A DNA stretch of 25,988 bases from contig KQ965840.1 of assembly GCA_001574975.1 (NCBI GenBank), positions 85,901-111,888 of the forward strand, given 5' to 3'. Shown here piece by piece: positions 8,932-20,500 of the stretch; position 1 is the first letter of the stretch, and every line of letters starts with the position of its first letter. The notes under the pieces were generated by a model. The model did not search any database. It was not told the DNA's origin and worked only from the letters and a program-made list of their open reading frames with translations. This DNA comes from Gonapodya prolifera JEL478 (lineage: Eukaryota; Monoblepharomycota; Monoblepharidomycetes; Monoblepharidales; Gonapodyaceae). The translations under genes were made by a program, and so were the position numbers.

Positions 8932-9600
8932 AACGGACCACTTACAATCGCTTTACGATTTTACCCGCCGTAAGCGCTCTCAATGGCGTGTCCAGAATAA
9001 CTGCCTTGTCAATTTCAGGAGCGATTGCTGATGCTGTCTGCATTGGAAGACGTTGGCGCGACAACCAGTGTTAGTTTAGAATGAAAATTCCGGAACTGGG
9101 AACTAGTTACCGTGGTGGGTCCGAAAAACTGAATCAAGTCGCTTGTGGAAACTTTACGGAGACCGGCAAGCTTGGCTTTGGGACTGGCCGTCGTGGGGAT
9201 ATTGAAGGTCTGACCGAGAAGTGATGAGGTGAAACCCCGATCTTGCCTCAAAGAAAACGCACGTACCTTCAGTGCTCTATTGAAGTTCCCGACGCTGTTA
9301 TACCGATCCAGGCTATGCCCATCCAGTCCGCGTCAACACTTTCATAAATGACCCACAGGCGACTTAAACAAAAGAAAATTCCTACTCACCTTCTCCACCG
9401 GAATAGATGCGCTCGCCCCACTCTCCAGTATTGTCTTACTGAAGAGACCTTCGTACTTTGGGTTGCAAAGGAGCCAAGAAATGTCGATTGCGCCGGCTGA
9501 GTAGGATGACGTGGGCGGACGGCTGGTAGATGTGGAATGAACCGTGCTCAGTGCTTATTGTGGAGACAGGAGATGAGGGCAGTCGAAAACCCACCACTTC
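8817..9600 (-). pseudogene. Type-B carboxylesterase / lipase fragment (alpha/beta hydrolase), truncated
   Basis: Minus-strand segments read in family order. YSAGAIDISWLL is the nucleophile elbow, with the catalytic Ser in SAG. NPKYEGLFSKTILESGA matches the following F-x-x-x-I-x-x-S-G motif. LAGLRKVSTSDLIQ matches the C-L-R-x-V segment. PEIDKAVILDTPLRALTAGK matches the V-I-D-G...P...G-K segment. GIILGTTTDEG matches the strand before the catalytic acid. Introns can be placed at 9313-9389, 9210-9266, 9038-9110 and 8852-8945. The first joins out of phase, and the residue two before the nucleophile is Tyr where the family often has Glu. The N-terminal third and the C-terminal part with the catalytic His are missing. 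It is a relic rather than an active esterase. Confidence 0.6.
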
Positions 9601-9798
9601 GTCCAAATACAGGACGGAAGATGAAAACGTCTGATTCGTAGTGACGCTGGTGAACCCCCACTCTGACGATACGCCGCTAGATTGCAATGGTTCACTGCAG
9701 TTTCAATACAGTCAGAACAAAATATACATCCCCACATCTAAAAGTCTACCAGCACCCTACGCATCCAGTGAATCGGCCATTGGGCCCCTTCGGTGCAA

Positions 9799-11161
9799 TT
9801 ATCCAACACCCCAATCCGCAATCTTCAGCAGCGTGACCGCTCTCTGCGCGGACTGAACTATTTTCGGCACCTCCGTAACCATCATTGCAGTATACGTAAG
9901 ATACTCTCGCGCGCCGGCGGGTGGTGTTTCTCCCTTGTGTGGGCCGCCAGTCGGGGGTAATTTCAAGGGCGGCGGCGGCTCCACAACGTCGGCAGAAGGT
10001 GACGATTGTGGTTCTCGAAGAAGCGCAAGCGCAACTCCTCTGCTCTCCAAGGATTGCTCCACAGGTCGCTCTTTCACTGCCGGACTTCCTCTCCGCGAAA
10101 GAACGCCCTGGAGCACCGTCTCATCCGCAAACGACACCGCGTGGGTCGATGTGTGGTGAGACTGCGACTGTTGGTCGTGCCGCCACGTCTGGGACCTCGT
10201 CGATATTGCACTTGTTTCTTGCACGTCATTTGGCACCTGCACCTGCGCCTGCACCTCTTTCTCTTCCTCGTCCGCTTCCGCTTCATCATCGGACCAATCG
10301 TCGTCGTCCCCGTCTTCTTCCAAGAAGGTCCCGTCCCGCTCGATACCTGCGTCCCACATCATCCGGCGGCACATGTCGCGGTTTCGGGAGAGGATTTGGG
10401 ATGTGGTTGCGGTGCGTGCCTGGAGAGGATACGTGTACCATGACCATTGGCGTGAGGCACTAATTTCTCTTTGGACAAACCCACCTTTGTCACCTCCAAC
10501 TGCCCAGACAACCCCGCCCCAGCTGCCATTCGGACCTCCTCCAATGCTCTCGACATCTTGACCCGTCTCAAAGACCTCACAAACGCCACATGGTCTGTCC
10601 CGTCCAGTTTCCCGCATCCGCTTCCATCATCGAGTGCGACTTTGCCACACGTATCCCTCGCGTCGGCTGTAACACACGGTTGTATTTGAGGCGCTGGCGT
10701 CCATGGTATCCGCCTGCCTGGTTTTCGACGACGACGGTGGGAAAGGTACGCTTTCGCCACAGCGTCATACGCCGTCGTGTGGTAATCGGGCGGGACGGGG
10801 GTTTGTGTAGGCTGCGTGGTCACCAAAGAGGCCTTTTGCGGGAGCATTGGTAGGGATGAATTGGAATGTCCGTCCATGACGACGGGATCTGCGTTTCCGG
10901 GCTGAGGTACGCTCCCCACCCCACGGCCGAAACCAGCAAGAGCGGCCTCTCTCCGACGCCTCCGACGGTCCAGTTCAGCGAGACGAGCCAAGCTGCGAGC
11001 GTGGTGTTCTGCGACTTGCTAAACGAATCGGCTGTCTGTGATTCCTCGAGTGAAGGCTTTCCTTGGTACTTAATTCTACACACCTCCCGCCACTGCTCCT
11101 TCCATCGCTCTCTCGCCCGATCCAGCACTGCAAAAATGGCGTCGGCTCGAGCTTCGTCCAT
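9799..11161 (-). CDS. Hypothetical protein, 410 aa, basic N-terminus and acidic central tract
   Basis: Function not recognised. Three exons (11161-11084, 11018-10485, 10419-9799) have lengths 78, 534 and 621, all multiples of three. Both introns are 65 nt with good signals (GTGTGT...TTTAG and GTGGGT...CTCCAG). The N-terminus is predicted helical and very charged: DRARERWKEQWREQVAEHHA, then LDRRRRRREAAL. A second helical, basic region (VAFVRSLRRVKMSRALEEVR) lies near residue 170. A strongly acidic tract (EEDGDDDDWSDDEAEADEEE) lies near residues 235-255. After that come Ser/Gln/Pro-rich linkers and a C-terminal helix-like AREYLTYTAMMVTEV. The acidic tract suggests a nuclear or ribonucleoprotein role, but that is only composition. 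Transcription is divergent from nothing nearby; the ABCG gene lies upstream in the same orientation. Confidence 0.65.
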
Positions 11162-11532
11162 ATATTCAAATGTGAGTCGTGGGTGGGTGGGTGGGAGAAC
11201 TGAACATTGGGTGCGAAGTTGCGAAGACGGTGATCGGGACAACACCGGATCCCATCCTGAATGTTTTTGCGTGGACCTAAATAATGAATGCAAAAGTAGT
11301 TTGCATACTACTGATTTTGTCGACAACTCAAATAAAAAAGATAACGTGATCCGAGTCACGTAGTAACTTGATAATAGGATGCGAGGCATTCAATTCAAGC
11401 CAGTTTCTGTCGCAACCTCGTGCCCCTTTCCAATGCCAACATTCCCAGTCCAAGAAAGACGAAGCAAAGGCACATTGCCAAACCGAAATTGGTCCCTAAA
11501 CAATAAAAGCCACGCCATGAATCCATTTACTC
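11162..11532. other. Spacer between the ABCG gene and the 410-aa gene
   Basis: This stretch contains no supported gene. It serves as the ABCG 3' region and the promoter of the downstream minus-strand gene. Two AT-rich patches (11276-11345 and 11490-11505, including AATAAAA-like sequence on the plus strand) are seen. No polyadenylation signal can be assigned with confidence. Confidence 0.4.
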
Positions 11533-14096
11533 TCACGAATGGCTTCCACAGATCTCACAGTAGTTGTCAAAAACGCAAAGGCGTTCGTTGATGAACCCGC
11601 CACCAATGGAGACCAATTCTTTGGGTGGGAAGCCTGACGGAAACTCTCCAAGTCCAAACATGCAAACCTTGGTGATTTGAGGGCAACCGGCGTGATTCAG
11701 GTTGGGACATATTCAGAATAAAAGGCAACACAAAGAACGAACCGTATACTGCTCCACGTTGATGTATTTTGCCCACGGAACCAGCTTTTCCGCCGATGGA
11801 AAATATCCCGAAAACGCAACTGTGACCCACGAGCAAGCTCCCGCCAAGAGACTCTGGGTGAAGGCGGGAATATCACAACAACTGCCACACGAGTAATACG
11901 GATCACAAACTTACCGCTATGCTCGTTGTGGGTGACACTGCACCCACACTTAATCCCAAGATGCACATGAATAGCCACAACGTCATGCTGCTCAAAATGA
12001 ACTGGCCCGGGCTGTTGAGTCCTACCGTTAACCAGAAAATGAAGCCGTCAATTGCGCAAAAGAAAAAGTAGAATGGAGCGAGAACACTGAGTCGTGCCAG
12101 GAAGAGTGAGGAGGTGCGGTACATTGTCGCAGCTAAAGCGATGAGGTCACAAGATTGGAAAGAATAAGGCGATGTGGCGCCACAAGGCAATCCAACGCCT
12201 TCACGTACCGCGCTCTCGCAGTATAAGTGGTCGATTCACAAGGAAGTAGTCTACGGGTTGTGTCACGGCGGAGTATCCTTGCCCCATATGAAACAACGTG
12301 AGGAAGTAAAACTGCAAAAGCCGCCGATCAGATCTCAATCAACATCCACACGCAATAAAACGTTGCTACACCCACAAATGACGTCAACCCTCCCGCGCTC
12401 GTCACGTCGAGCCTCCAAAACAGCAAAGACAGGACAGAGCCCATGATGAGTGTTGCAAGAACTCGAGCAATGAGTGTCCAGGTACTGCGTATGAGCATCA
12501 CAAAGCTGATGCGAGTGAGTTCGAAGAACTCAAGGTGGTGAGGAAGGACAAAACCGGGCGTGCCGTATCCTACTGAGGCCTTCTCTAGCGATGGAGTGAA
12601 TTAAATGTACGGTAAATGATGACGATGGTAGGGCACACGTGGAAACGGATTTGCAGTCATTTGAAAGACTCACCCTGGTACTCAATCAACGTCCTTGCCC
12701 GCTCCAACCACCGCGAGTGCAGCTTCTCAACCCGCTTTACACTCTCACGCGCCAGCTCATCCGTCCTATGATCGCTCGAAATCACATCGAGCCAGAAATC
12801 CGCAATGTTGACACCGCGTGGAGCGGGGTGGCCCGCGCTCTCAAAGTGGCTGTAGGCTTCCTTGAGCGTACCCGAGAACACAACTTTCCCGCGAGAGATG
12901 AGGAGGAATTTGTCGAAGAGACGCAGAATGTTCTCCCGTGGCTGGTGGATGGCCACGAGCGATAGTTGGTTCCCAGATGTCGTCATTTTGCGGAGGTAGT
13001 CGATGGTGGTGAGGGCCGCGAATGCGTCGAGGCCTGAGGTTGGCTGATGAATGGTGTTTGTTGGAAGAGACGTGTTACTCTTGGGCTGGAACACATACTT
13101 CGTCAATGAAAAGAACTCTTGGATTTGTCAAGAGCTCCATCTATTAGGTACCATAGACTTTGCCATCGATGTGTTTATACCAGCTCTATCACACACACTT
13201 ACTGCAACTGACAGCCGCTTCCGCTGGCCTCCAGAAATGCCGTTTCCGGCGTCACTGGGGATCCCAACTCGGGTGTTGCTGCAGTCGGTCAGACCAAGCT
13301 GAAGAAATAAAGAGGCGTTTGGTTGACTGTGTTTACGTTGTCCGGAGGGTGCACAAAGCATCGCACCTGCTCCATTAGTTCCCTCACACGCGCCTCACGT
13401 CCTGCGGTATTCATGCGAAGCCGGAACTTGGCGTGATACGTGAGAAGCTCATGCACTGTGAGCATGGGAAAAAAGAGGTCTTGCTGATCCACTGCAAACC
13501 AAGTAGCATTGGATATGTCTGCAACAATGTGACGGCTAGCAGCGAGAGCCCACCAAAAGCGTACTGCCGTGGCCACATCGCTTTGTCCCTTGGTCTTCCA
13601 TCAAACAGGACGAATCCAGAAACAACACCAGCAGTCGCTCGACCCGCCAGAACATTCAAGAGGGTGGTTTTCTGGCAGTTTGATTTCGCGTTTAAGTTTG
13701 TTCACGTCAAGAAAATAAATGTGATATGCCGTAGGTACGAACACCTGATCCTGATCCACCCATGATGGCCAACATTTGACCAGACTTTAGCGATCCAGAC
13801 ACCGAGGATAGAAGTTGTTTACGATTCTGTACTGCAGCTTCGACATCCTTCGATGATTCGCTTGGCAAAGCTCCGACTGTGAAACTAATGTCCCTCCATT
13901 GCAGTATGTGTGTAGAAAAAGTTCCCGCGTTGGGTGCTTCGGAAGGCAGGGAGGCACCCGTGCTGTATGCAGTGAGGCTATTGTCGGATGGTGAAGCCGT
14001 CGACGGCTGTTTGGGGTCTGGTGGGGCGGTTGTCTCGTCCTGTTCTTTACTCCCGACCGATAAGAGTGTGAGCTCGCCAACAGTGTCTGCCGCCAT
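11533..14096 (-). CDS. ABCG (White/PDR-type) half-transporter
   Basis: Eleven exons (14096-13743, 13671-13554, 13491-13367, 13298-13203, 13140-13099, 13043-12674, 12572-12376, 12311-12209, 12132-11915, 11853-11743, 11667-11533) join to 623 codons, or 622 aa, normal for a half-size ABCG protein. The nucleotide-binding domain comes first. It has Walker A GGSGSGKTT (113-121), Q-loop VDQQDLFFP, signature ISGGQRKR (220-227), Walker B VLFIDE (240-245), D-loop SGLDAF and switch HQPRENI. The membrane domain follows from about residue 380, with hydrophobic spans such as LIARVLATLIMGSVLSLLF and APFYFFFCAIDGFIFW. A short tail rich in Cys ends in NYCEICGSHS. NBD-before-TMD order defines ABCG. Such proteins dimerise to export sterols, lipids or drugs; the substrate is unknown. 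The Walker A intron uses the unusual donor GTTCGT. Confidence 0.93.
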
Positions 14097-14516
14097 TTTC
14101 GTGAGGGAAACGTCGATTACACGAGCAGATTGCTTGGCGGCAAGACTCCACCTTATGCCTGGGTATATCCATGCTGACAATACTTGTGCTGCTTCGGCAT
14201 ATACGTATATCCACACATATCCAGACACTCATTCCGCGAGGAAGGTTCTCGCGGTCCGAAGTGATAGCTGTGACTTTATTTCCAAAGCATTAGGAGATGT
14301 TGCGCTTGCGGTGACCAAGAGAGCTCAAGGTTCGGCAATAATGTGATCGAAATTCTGCCGAATTGTTCCCTCCCGGGCAATCCATATGCATGGAGATGAG
14401 AGGCTTCCACTTAGGGAAAAATGCTGATGCATTGCACAAACAATCCTACACTATACAAATCCAACCGCAAAAAGCGCCCTTCGAAACGTTCAGCTCATCC
14501 CACAATATCGCTACCG
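14097..14516. other. Spacer between the FHA/PP1 gene 3' end and the ABCG start
   Basis: No gene is supported here. The stretch is the likely ABCG promoter. Short open frames exist on both strands but show no recognisable protein pattern or splice structure. Nothing else was identified. Confidence 0.4.
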
Positions 14517-17500
14517 CTACCTCTTACGCGTGGCACGACCCGCCACAACCTTCGCACCTGCACCTGCAACCGCCACCCTTTTTGTCTTCACTCCTGTTCG
14601 AGTAACCCGCCCCGCCGAAGACTCACGAGTCGCCGATCGAGAAGCAGATGCCCGCGAAGTCACTGTCGGCGCCTTCCGTGCCACGCTACGTGCAACAGCG
14701 GCGGCCTTCTTCGGTTTCTCCGGCACCTCGGCTGCTTCCACAGCTGCAGCCGTTTTACCCCGCACGGCAGTCTTCTTCTCAGCTACCGGCTCCGCGCTCG
14801 ACGGTACAGGTCTCACCGCCGTCGCCCGCGATCGTGCAGGCGCAGGTTTCGTCACCTCCACTGCGACGGAGACCTTCGCCGACCCAATCCGTCGCTTCTT
14901 CGACGCTGGCACTGCAACTTCCTCGACGTCTTGTTTAGGTGCCGCACGCTTGCCTTTCTTTGAAGCAGGCTCCTCCACTTTCTCCGTGCCACGTCGCGAA
15001 TCCGAGATGATCTCCACGACAATGTGGGTGGTCTTGGCGGGAGCCTTTACGGAAGCCTTGGTCCCCTTCCCTGCCTTGCTTGCAACTGCTGATGCCGCCG
15101 GCGCCGGTTCATCCTTTGGAACTTTGGCCTTCGCCCCTCTGCCTTTTGCTGCAGGTGGTGCTTCCACGACAGCCAGTGCAGCATCGCGCACGACTGCTTT
15201 TCCCTTGGCAGCGCTCCGCCCCTTTTGTGCAACCACTTCGGACATGACAGTTGGTTGCTCCACCTCAGGCTCTTGCTTAGCGCGACTTCTTCCTCTTGCT
15301 GGGACAACAGCCGGTTCCTCCACCTCAGGCTCCTGCTTGGCCCGAACTCGTCCTTTTCCTGGGGCTGCAATTGCTGCTCTGCTCGAGGAGGCGACGCTAC
15401 CTGATGGAGGTGCTTCCTTCGACTCCTCTTTCGCTCCTCCCTTCTTCGAAGTAGCTTTCTGATTTCCTTCAAGTTTCGCAGGAGCCGACTCCTTCTCCGT
15501 CGCTTCCTTGCCCCGCTTCCCCCGCACTGCTGGCTTGGGTTCTCCCAGGGCAGCGGGAGAGCTCGCTGATCCCGTAGCTTTCTTTCCTCTTGTCGTCTTT
15601 GTCGCTGGTGCTACTGCAGCGACGGGCTCTTCTTCCACAATGGGCTCGGCTTTCGTCTGACGCCCACGTCTTGCCGCTGGCTTAGCAATATCCACCTCCG
15701 ACATGGCAGCCTCCTCTTCCACCTGTTCAGCCTTCTGTGCAGGAGCATTACTCCGGCGTCGTTTCACACTGGGAACCTTCTCCTCAACGAGAACTGCAGC
15801 GTCCTTGCCCTTCAACGATCGTCCACGACCTCTTGCGCCAGTGGTGAAGGAGTCTCCAGACGAGCCACCAACGCCACTGCTGTTGTCCAGCTTGGTTGTT
15901 TTACGGCTTCTGGCAGCCGGTTTTGCTGGTGCTGCTTCCACGGCAGACTCCTCTTCTGATTCCTCCACAGGAGCTTTGCGCTTCCGAGTGGTCTTCACAG
16001 GTTGTTCCAAAGGCTCTGCGGCACCAGCTTTAACGGCAGCCCCTCGTCGTCTCGGCAAAGGTCCCAGTTGCTCAATAGCAACCTCCTCGACCTTTTCAGC
16101 CACCTTTGCTGTGATACTCTTTCGCGCCTTCTTGGTCTTCGGACCTTCTGGTTTGCCGGGTGTCTCCACGACAACTTCAACTTCAAGTTTGCGCTTGCCA
16201 AGAGTCTTGGACTCAGCCGGTACCACTGCCGGTTGAGGCTCGTCCACGCCCTCTGCAGCAGCTGCAGTGGTTTTTCTTCGTCCTTTAGGTGCTGGCTGAG
16301 AAGGAGCAGCGGTGTTCGCATGTAGAGTATGTCGGCGTTTACCCCTCGTTGCGTCGCCAGTTGCAGGTCCGGCGGCAGGCTCTGAAGGGTCTGCTGGTCG
16401 AGGAGCTTCAGGTACATAGTCAGCGGATCCAGATGGAGTGGACGAGGGGGGGCGGGCTACTTCTGACGGTGAAGACTCTGCAACAGTGGTCTTCGGGACC
16501 TCAGCAGGTTCTCCAACCTGGTCTGGTTCAGCAACCGTATCAACATTTTCAGCCACAGTTGGCTGCACCTCTTCAACTGATACCTTAGCGGCTCGCCCAG
16601 TTGCTGTTTTGCGCCGTCCTTTCGCTGGTCCTTTGCCTGGTGCTGAAGACTCTGAAACGGTGGATTCAAGCACCTCGACTGGCTCTCCAACCTCATCTGG
16701 TTTAGAGGCGGCGTCTATATTTTCAGCAGAAGTTGCCTGGACGTCTTCGATTGACGCCTTAGCGGCTCGTCCTGTTGCTGTTTTGCGCCGTCCTTTGGTG
16801 GGAACGGCAGGCTCAAGGGGAGCTGGGGCGACTCCCGGCTCTTTTCCGTCTTTCTCCTCTGTCGAGGTTGGCTCAATCTCTTCGAGTAAAGCCTTAGGCG
16901 TTCGCACCGCTCCAGTTGCTATTTTACGACGCCCTTTCACTGGTGCTGCAGCTTCTTCAGGATGATCTGTCGCCTCCGCTGGCACTGCAGCGGTTTCATG
17001 ATCAGTTTCAACTTTCGAGGGTTCCACATTTTCCCCTTCCAGGGGTGCTGAAGGAGAAACAGATTCGGGCAAAACGTCTGCAGTGCTGGCTGTCGCGGTA
17101 GCTGTCGTCTTACGTCGACCTTTTTGGGCAGCCTGCGGACGCGAGTCGGCGTTGGCGTGAACAGTGTGCCGGCGACCCCGACCCTTTGGTGCTGTGGCAC
17201 TTGTCTCCTCCACGGAACCAGAGCCTTCTGCCTCTGAGTCCATTACTGGTGGCTTCTGAGGAATAATCGAACCAGTTGCTGGTTGTGTCCCTAAAATATC
17301 CTCAGTGGGCTCTTCTGCACTGCCCTCCCCAATCATCTCGTCACCGGGAGCGGCAGCGGGAGTTGGAGACTCAAGTTCAGCTGGTTTTGGAGGATCAGGT
17401 AGAGTCACGTGTTTCGCTGGCATTGATCGACGACCACGACCAGTTTGGGCCTGCTTTCCGCTTTCTTTCGATGCAGCCAGGGTGGCTCTGCGGCCTGGCT

Positions 17501-20500
17501 TTGTCTTTGGGGCGGGGAGTTCTCGCTTCGAGCGCTCGTTCTCGGCATCGATAACATTCTGCTTCTCGACCTCGCCCTGCTCCAACGAGACTGGAGTGAT
17601 GACTTCACCGACGATAAGCGCTTCTGGTTCGGTGTGGGCAAAAGCACCGTCCACCTCGTTACTGGGAACGACTTCTGATTCTTCGGCATCCGGCGGTACC
17701 TGCGGAGGTGCAGGACTCGTTCCTCTCGTCGATCGACCGGATTTACGTCTAGGGGTGAGCACAGGTGCTGTGACCACGGGGGCGCTGTCGGTATTCGAGT
17801 CGCTGGCGATCACGGAGTTCAGCAATTCATCCGCGTGAGTTCCAGATGGGCTGGCGACAGGTGAGGAAGGGCTTGATGGCTTCGCATGATCTTCTGGAGC
17901 ATCAGCTCTGTCAACATCATTGTCCGCATCCAACTCATCTTCTACCACGGAACCGTCAGCAGACTGCGGCAGCAAGGATCCCCGGGCGCTGGTTGTCTCT
18001 TCTTCCGCATCTTGCTCCATCGTTTTTCCAACTCCTGCCACTGCAATCGACTTTCTTCCCTTCGCTTTTTGCCCCTCGGGAAGGTGAACAGGCATGCTTC
18101 CGGTGCTATAACGTCCCCCCACGCGAAAATGTCGGATTGCAAGTGGCGTAGGAGAGTGCAGAATGTCATTGATAACGTTGGACATGTGAGTAATGCTTTT
18201 GCGACGATCCTCTGAGGATGAAGACGCATCTGCGGATTCCCTATATGGAGAAAGTTGAGGTGTCGGTCAGATCACATTACAAAACAACCCGGAGAGTACT
18301 CACAGAGCGTTGGTATCGCCGATCGCTGACGTTTGATCCGCACCAACCGAAGTAGTGGAAGAATTCCTTGAGTGCGATGGCTCGCTTCGTTTATTAGAGC
18401 CGAAATCAACCGAGGTCGGGACGTCAGAATCGTCACTTTGAGGAACTTCCGGTAGCTCCCACTCCTGGCTCGCGGATCCGCCTGCTGATTCCTCAGGGGC
18501 TTTTTCACCACCTTCCTGCACAGGTTTCTCTTGGGGCTCTTCCGACACGGCAGCTGGCTCTGCTTCCACTGGAGTGGAACCTTCCCCTAAATCGCCGCTC
18601 TCGGCTTCTTCCTTGTCCTCAGGTTTCCAACCCCCGAATCCCAACCACGCGACAACTTTCTGAAGTGGCGACTTGCCGCTACTACTGCTGGGTCCGGGAG
18701 ACCGAGAGCGGGCCCTATCCTGTCGAGATGGCGTAGTGATCTCATTCGACGTCTCGCTCCGTCTCTCAACCGAGTGTACGCCTCCTTCACTCCCAGACTC
18801 TCCCAACAGGGGCTCTTCCATCATCAGGTCAGCCACGGCGTCGGCGGCTTTCTCTTGGTCGCCACCAAAAACATTTTGGGATGAACTGACGGAGCTCTCA
18901 CGATCACTCTCGTCGAGAAGTCTCTTGAGGAGAGGCTTTTTCGGTGTGTCCGAAGTGCGGGTCCCTGCGGGTGTGGCCTCGGGTGCACGACCGCGTTTGA
19001 GTGGCGTCGCGGCGGGCTGTTCTTTATCGAAAAGCTGTTGAGCGGAGGGATATCATCATGTAAGAACAGAGTATTGTGACTGTCGAGGTTCGAAGCACCC
19101 ACCTCAGGACTCAAGAACGGTCCAAACGTCACCGACTTGCGTGACGGCGTTCGCAATAGATTCGCGGTGGCTTGAAGGGCGGGGTCCAGGCGGAGCTGTA
19201 GATAAGTAAAAGAAGTTCAACTTTCCAATCCAAGTTCAACAAAAGAGAACCGGCTAGTCTCACCTCGGGCTTCATTTCCTTCGTGGGAGTAGTTGTGCTA
19301 GAGGTTTCCACAGTAACAGTCGGCCGCGGAGGGTCCACACCATCGGGCGACCAAAGGGCGGCAGATATAAGGTCGCTACGATCGGCGGCTTCCGACCCTG
19401 GTGTCTTTGGTAAGCTCGGACCATCGACGGCGGAGCCAAGGTCTTCGCTGTCCGGCTCAGCGACGGACTCCCCGGGCGTGTCCTTCACAACCTCGTCGTT
19501 TGATTCCGCGGGACTCTCGTCTGCCGCATCCGCTGCTGTCGTTGCCTCCGTCGTCGCTGGCGGGGCGGAACTTTCCAAATCCTTCGCCACCTGCTTCCCA
19601 TTCGAGGGCTGCGCACTCCCTCCCGCCGCAGCCTTATCCCCTCCAAAAGCAGGCAGGGGCAAAGCAACGGGCAGCCTGGATCCGACTCTCCTTGGCCCCT
19701 CCGTCGCTGGGGTCCGACCCACAGTGCGCTCTGTGGGTGCTTTTGCGGGTCCGGGCGTTTTCGCATTCCTGGCAGAAACGACAAAGGTGTCGAGTTGCGA
19801 GAGTATGTGCGGGTCGCGGGAAAGTTTCCCGCCTCGAGAGCCTGGGGTGGATGGGGGAGGGAGCGTGGAGGAGACGGCGGTCGGTAGAGTAATGGGTGTG
19901 GGGGGTGGAATGGCGGACGCAGCGGGGTGTGTGGAGTGTTCGACGACAGGTGCAGGTGCAGGTGCAGGAGGGAGAGAGGGCGCGGTTTCGGGGAGAGTGT
20001 TGTCCTGCGCTGTCGTGTAGGGAGGTGAGGGTGTTTCGGGAGTATCCTCAGGTGTTGGATCAGCGTACTAATAACGTGAACGATGAGCTCGGTATCCAGT
20101 ATACAGGAACGCTGTAAGAGGAGACTTACAGGATCCTTGAGGGTGAAAAAGATTGTCAAGTACGTGTCTGAAATGTTATCCATTTCATGAGTTTTGACAA
20201 TCAACGGAAGACCAATGTACCCATTCTCACCGGTTCCCTGTGGAAATTTCGACTTGAACGAGACGGCGTCCCCTTCGTCGAGAGGAATCTTTTGGCGGTG
20301 AAGAAACGTGCCGTTGACGGTGGTTCCGTTAATCGAGACGTCTTCGATGTAGAACTGAGAGGGAAATGGTGAGACGGTGAAGGAGCGTGTGTGGAAGGAT
20401 ATAAAAACGTACACGACCGTCCTCTTGTGTTAAAATGGCGTGGACGCCACTCATGTAGTGTGCGTGGATGCTGTGAAGAGGATGAGAGGGGTGTTACCGT

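Noticed and set aside
14530-15462. A 310-codon plus-strand open frame, and others at 16438-16965 and 17305-17838, opposite the Ki-67-like gene
   Set aside because: They are antisense shadows of a long GC-rich, low-complexity exon. Their translations are Ala/Ser/Thr-rich with no domain, while the minus strand joins in phase with the FHA exons.
18300-18836. A separate 178-aa gene upstream of the large repetitive protein
   Set aside because: A 63-nt intron (18241-18303) joins it in phase to the large exon, and upstream exons extend it to the FHA domain, so it is an internal exon of one gene.
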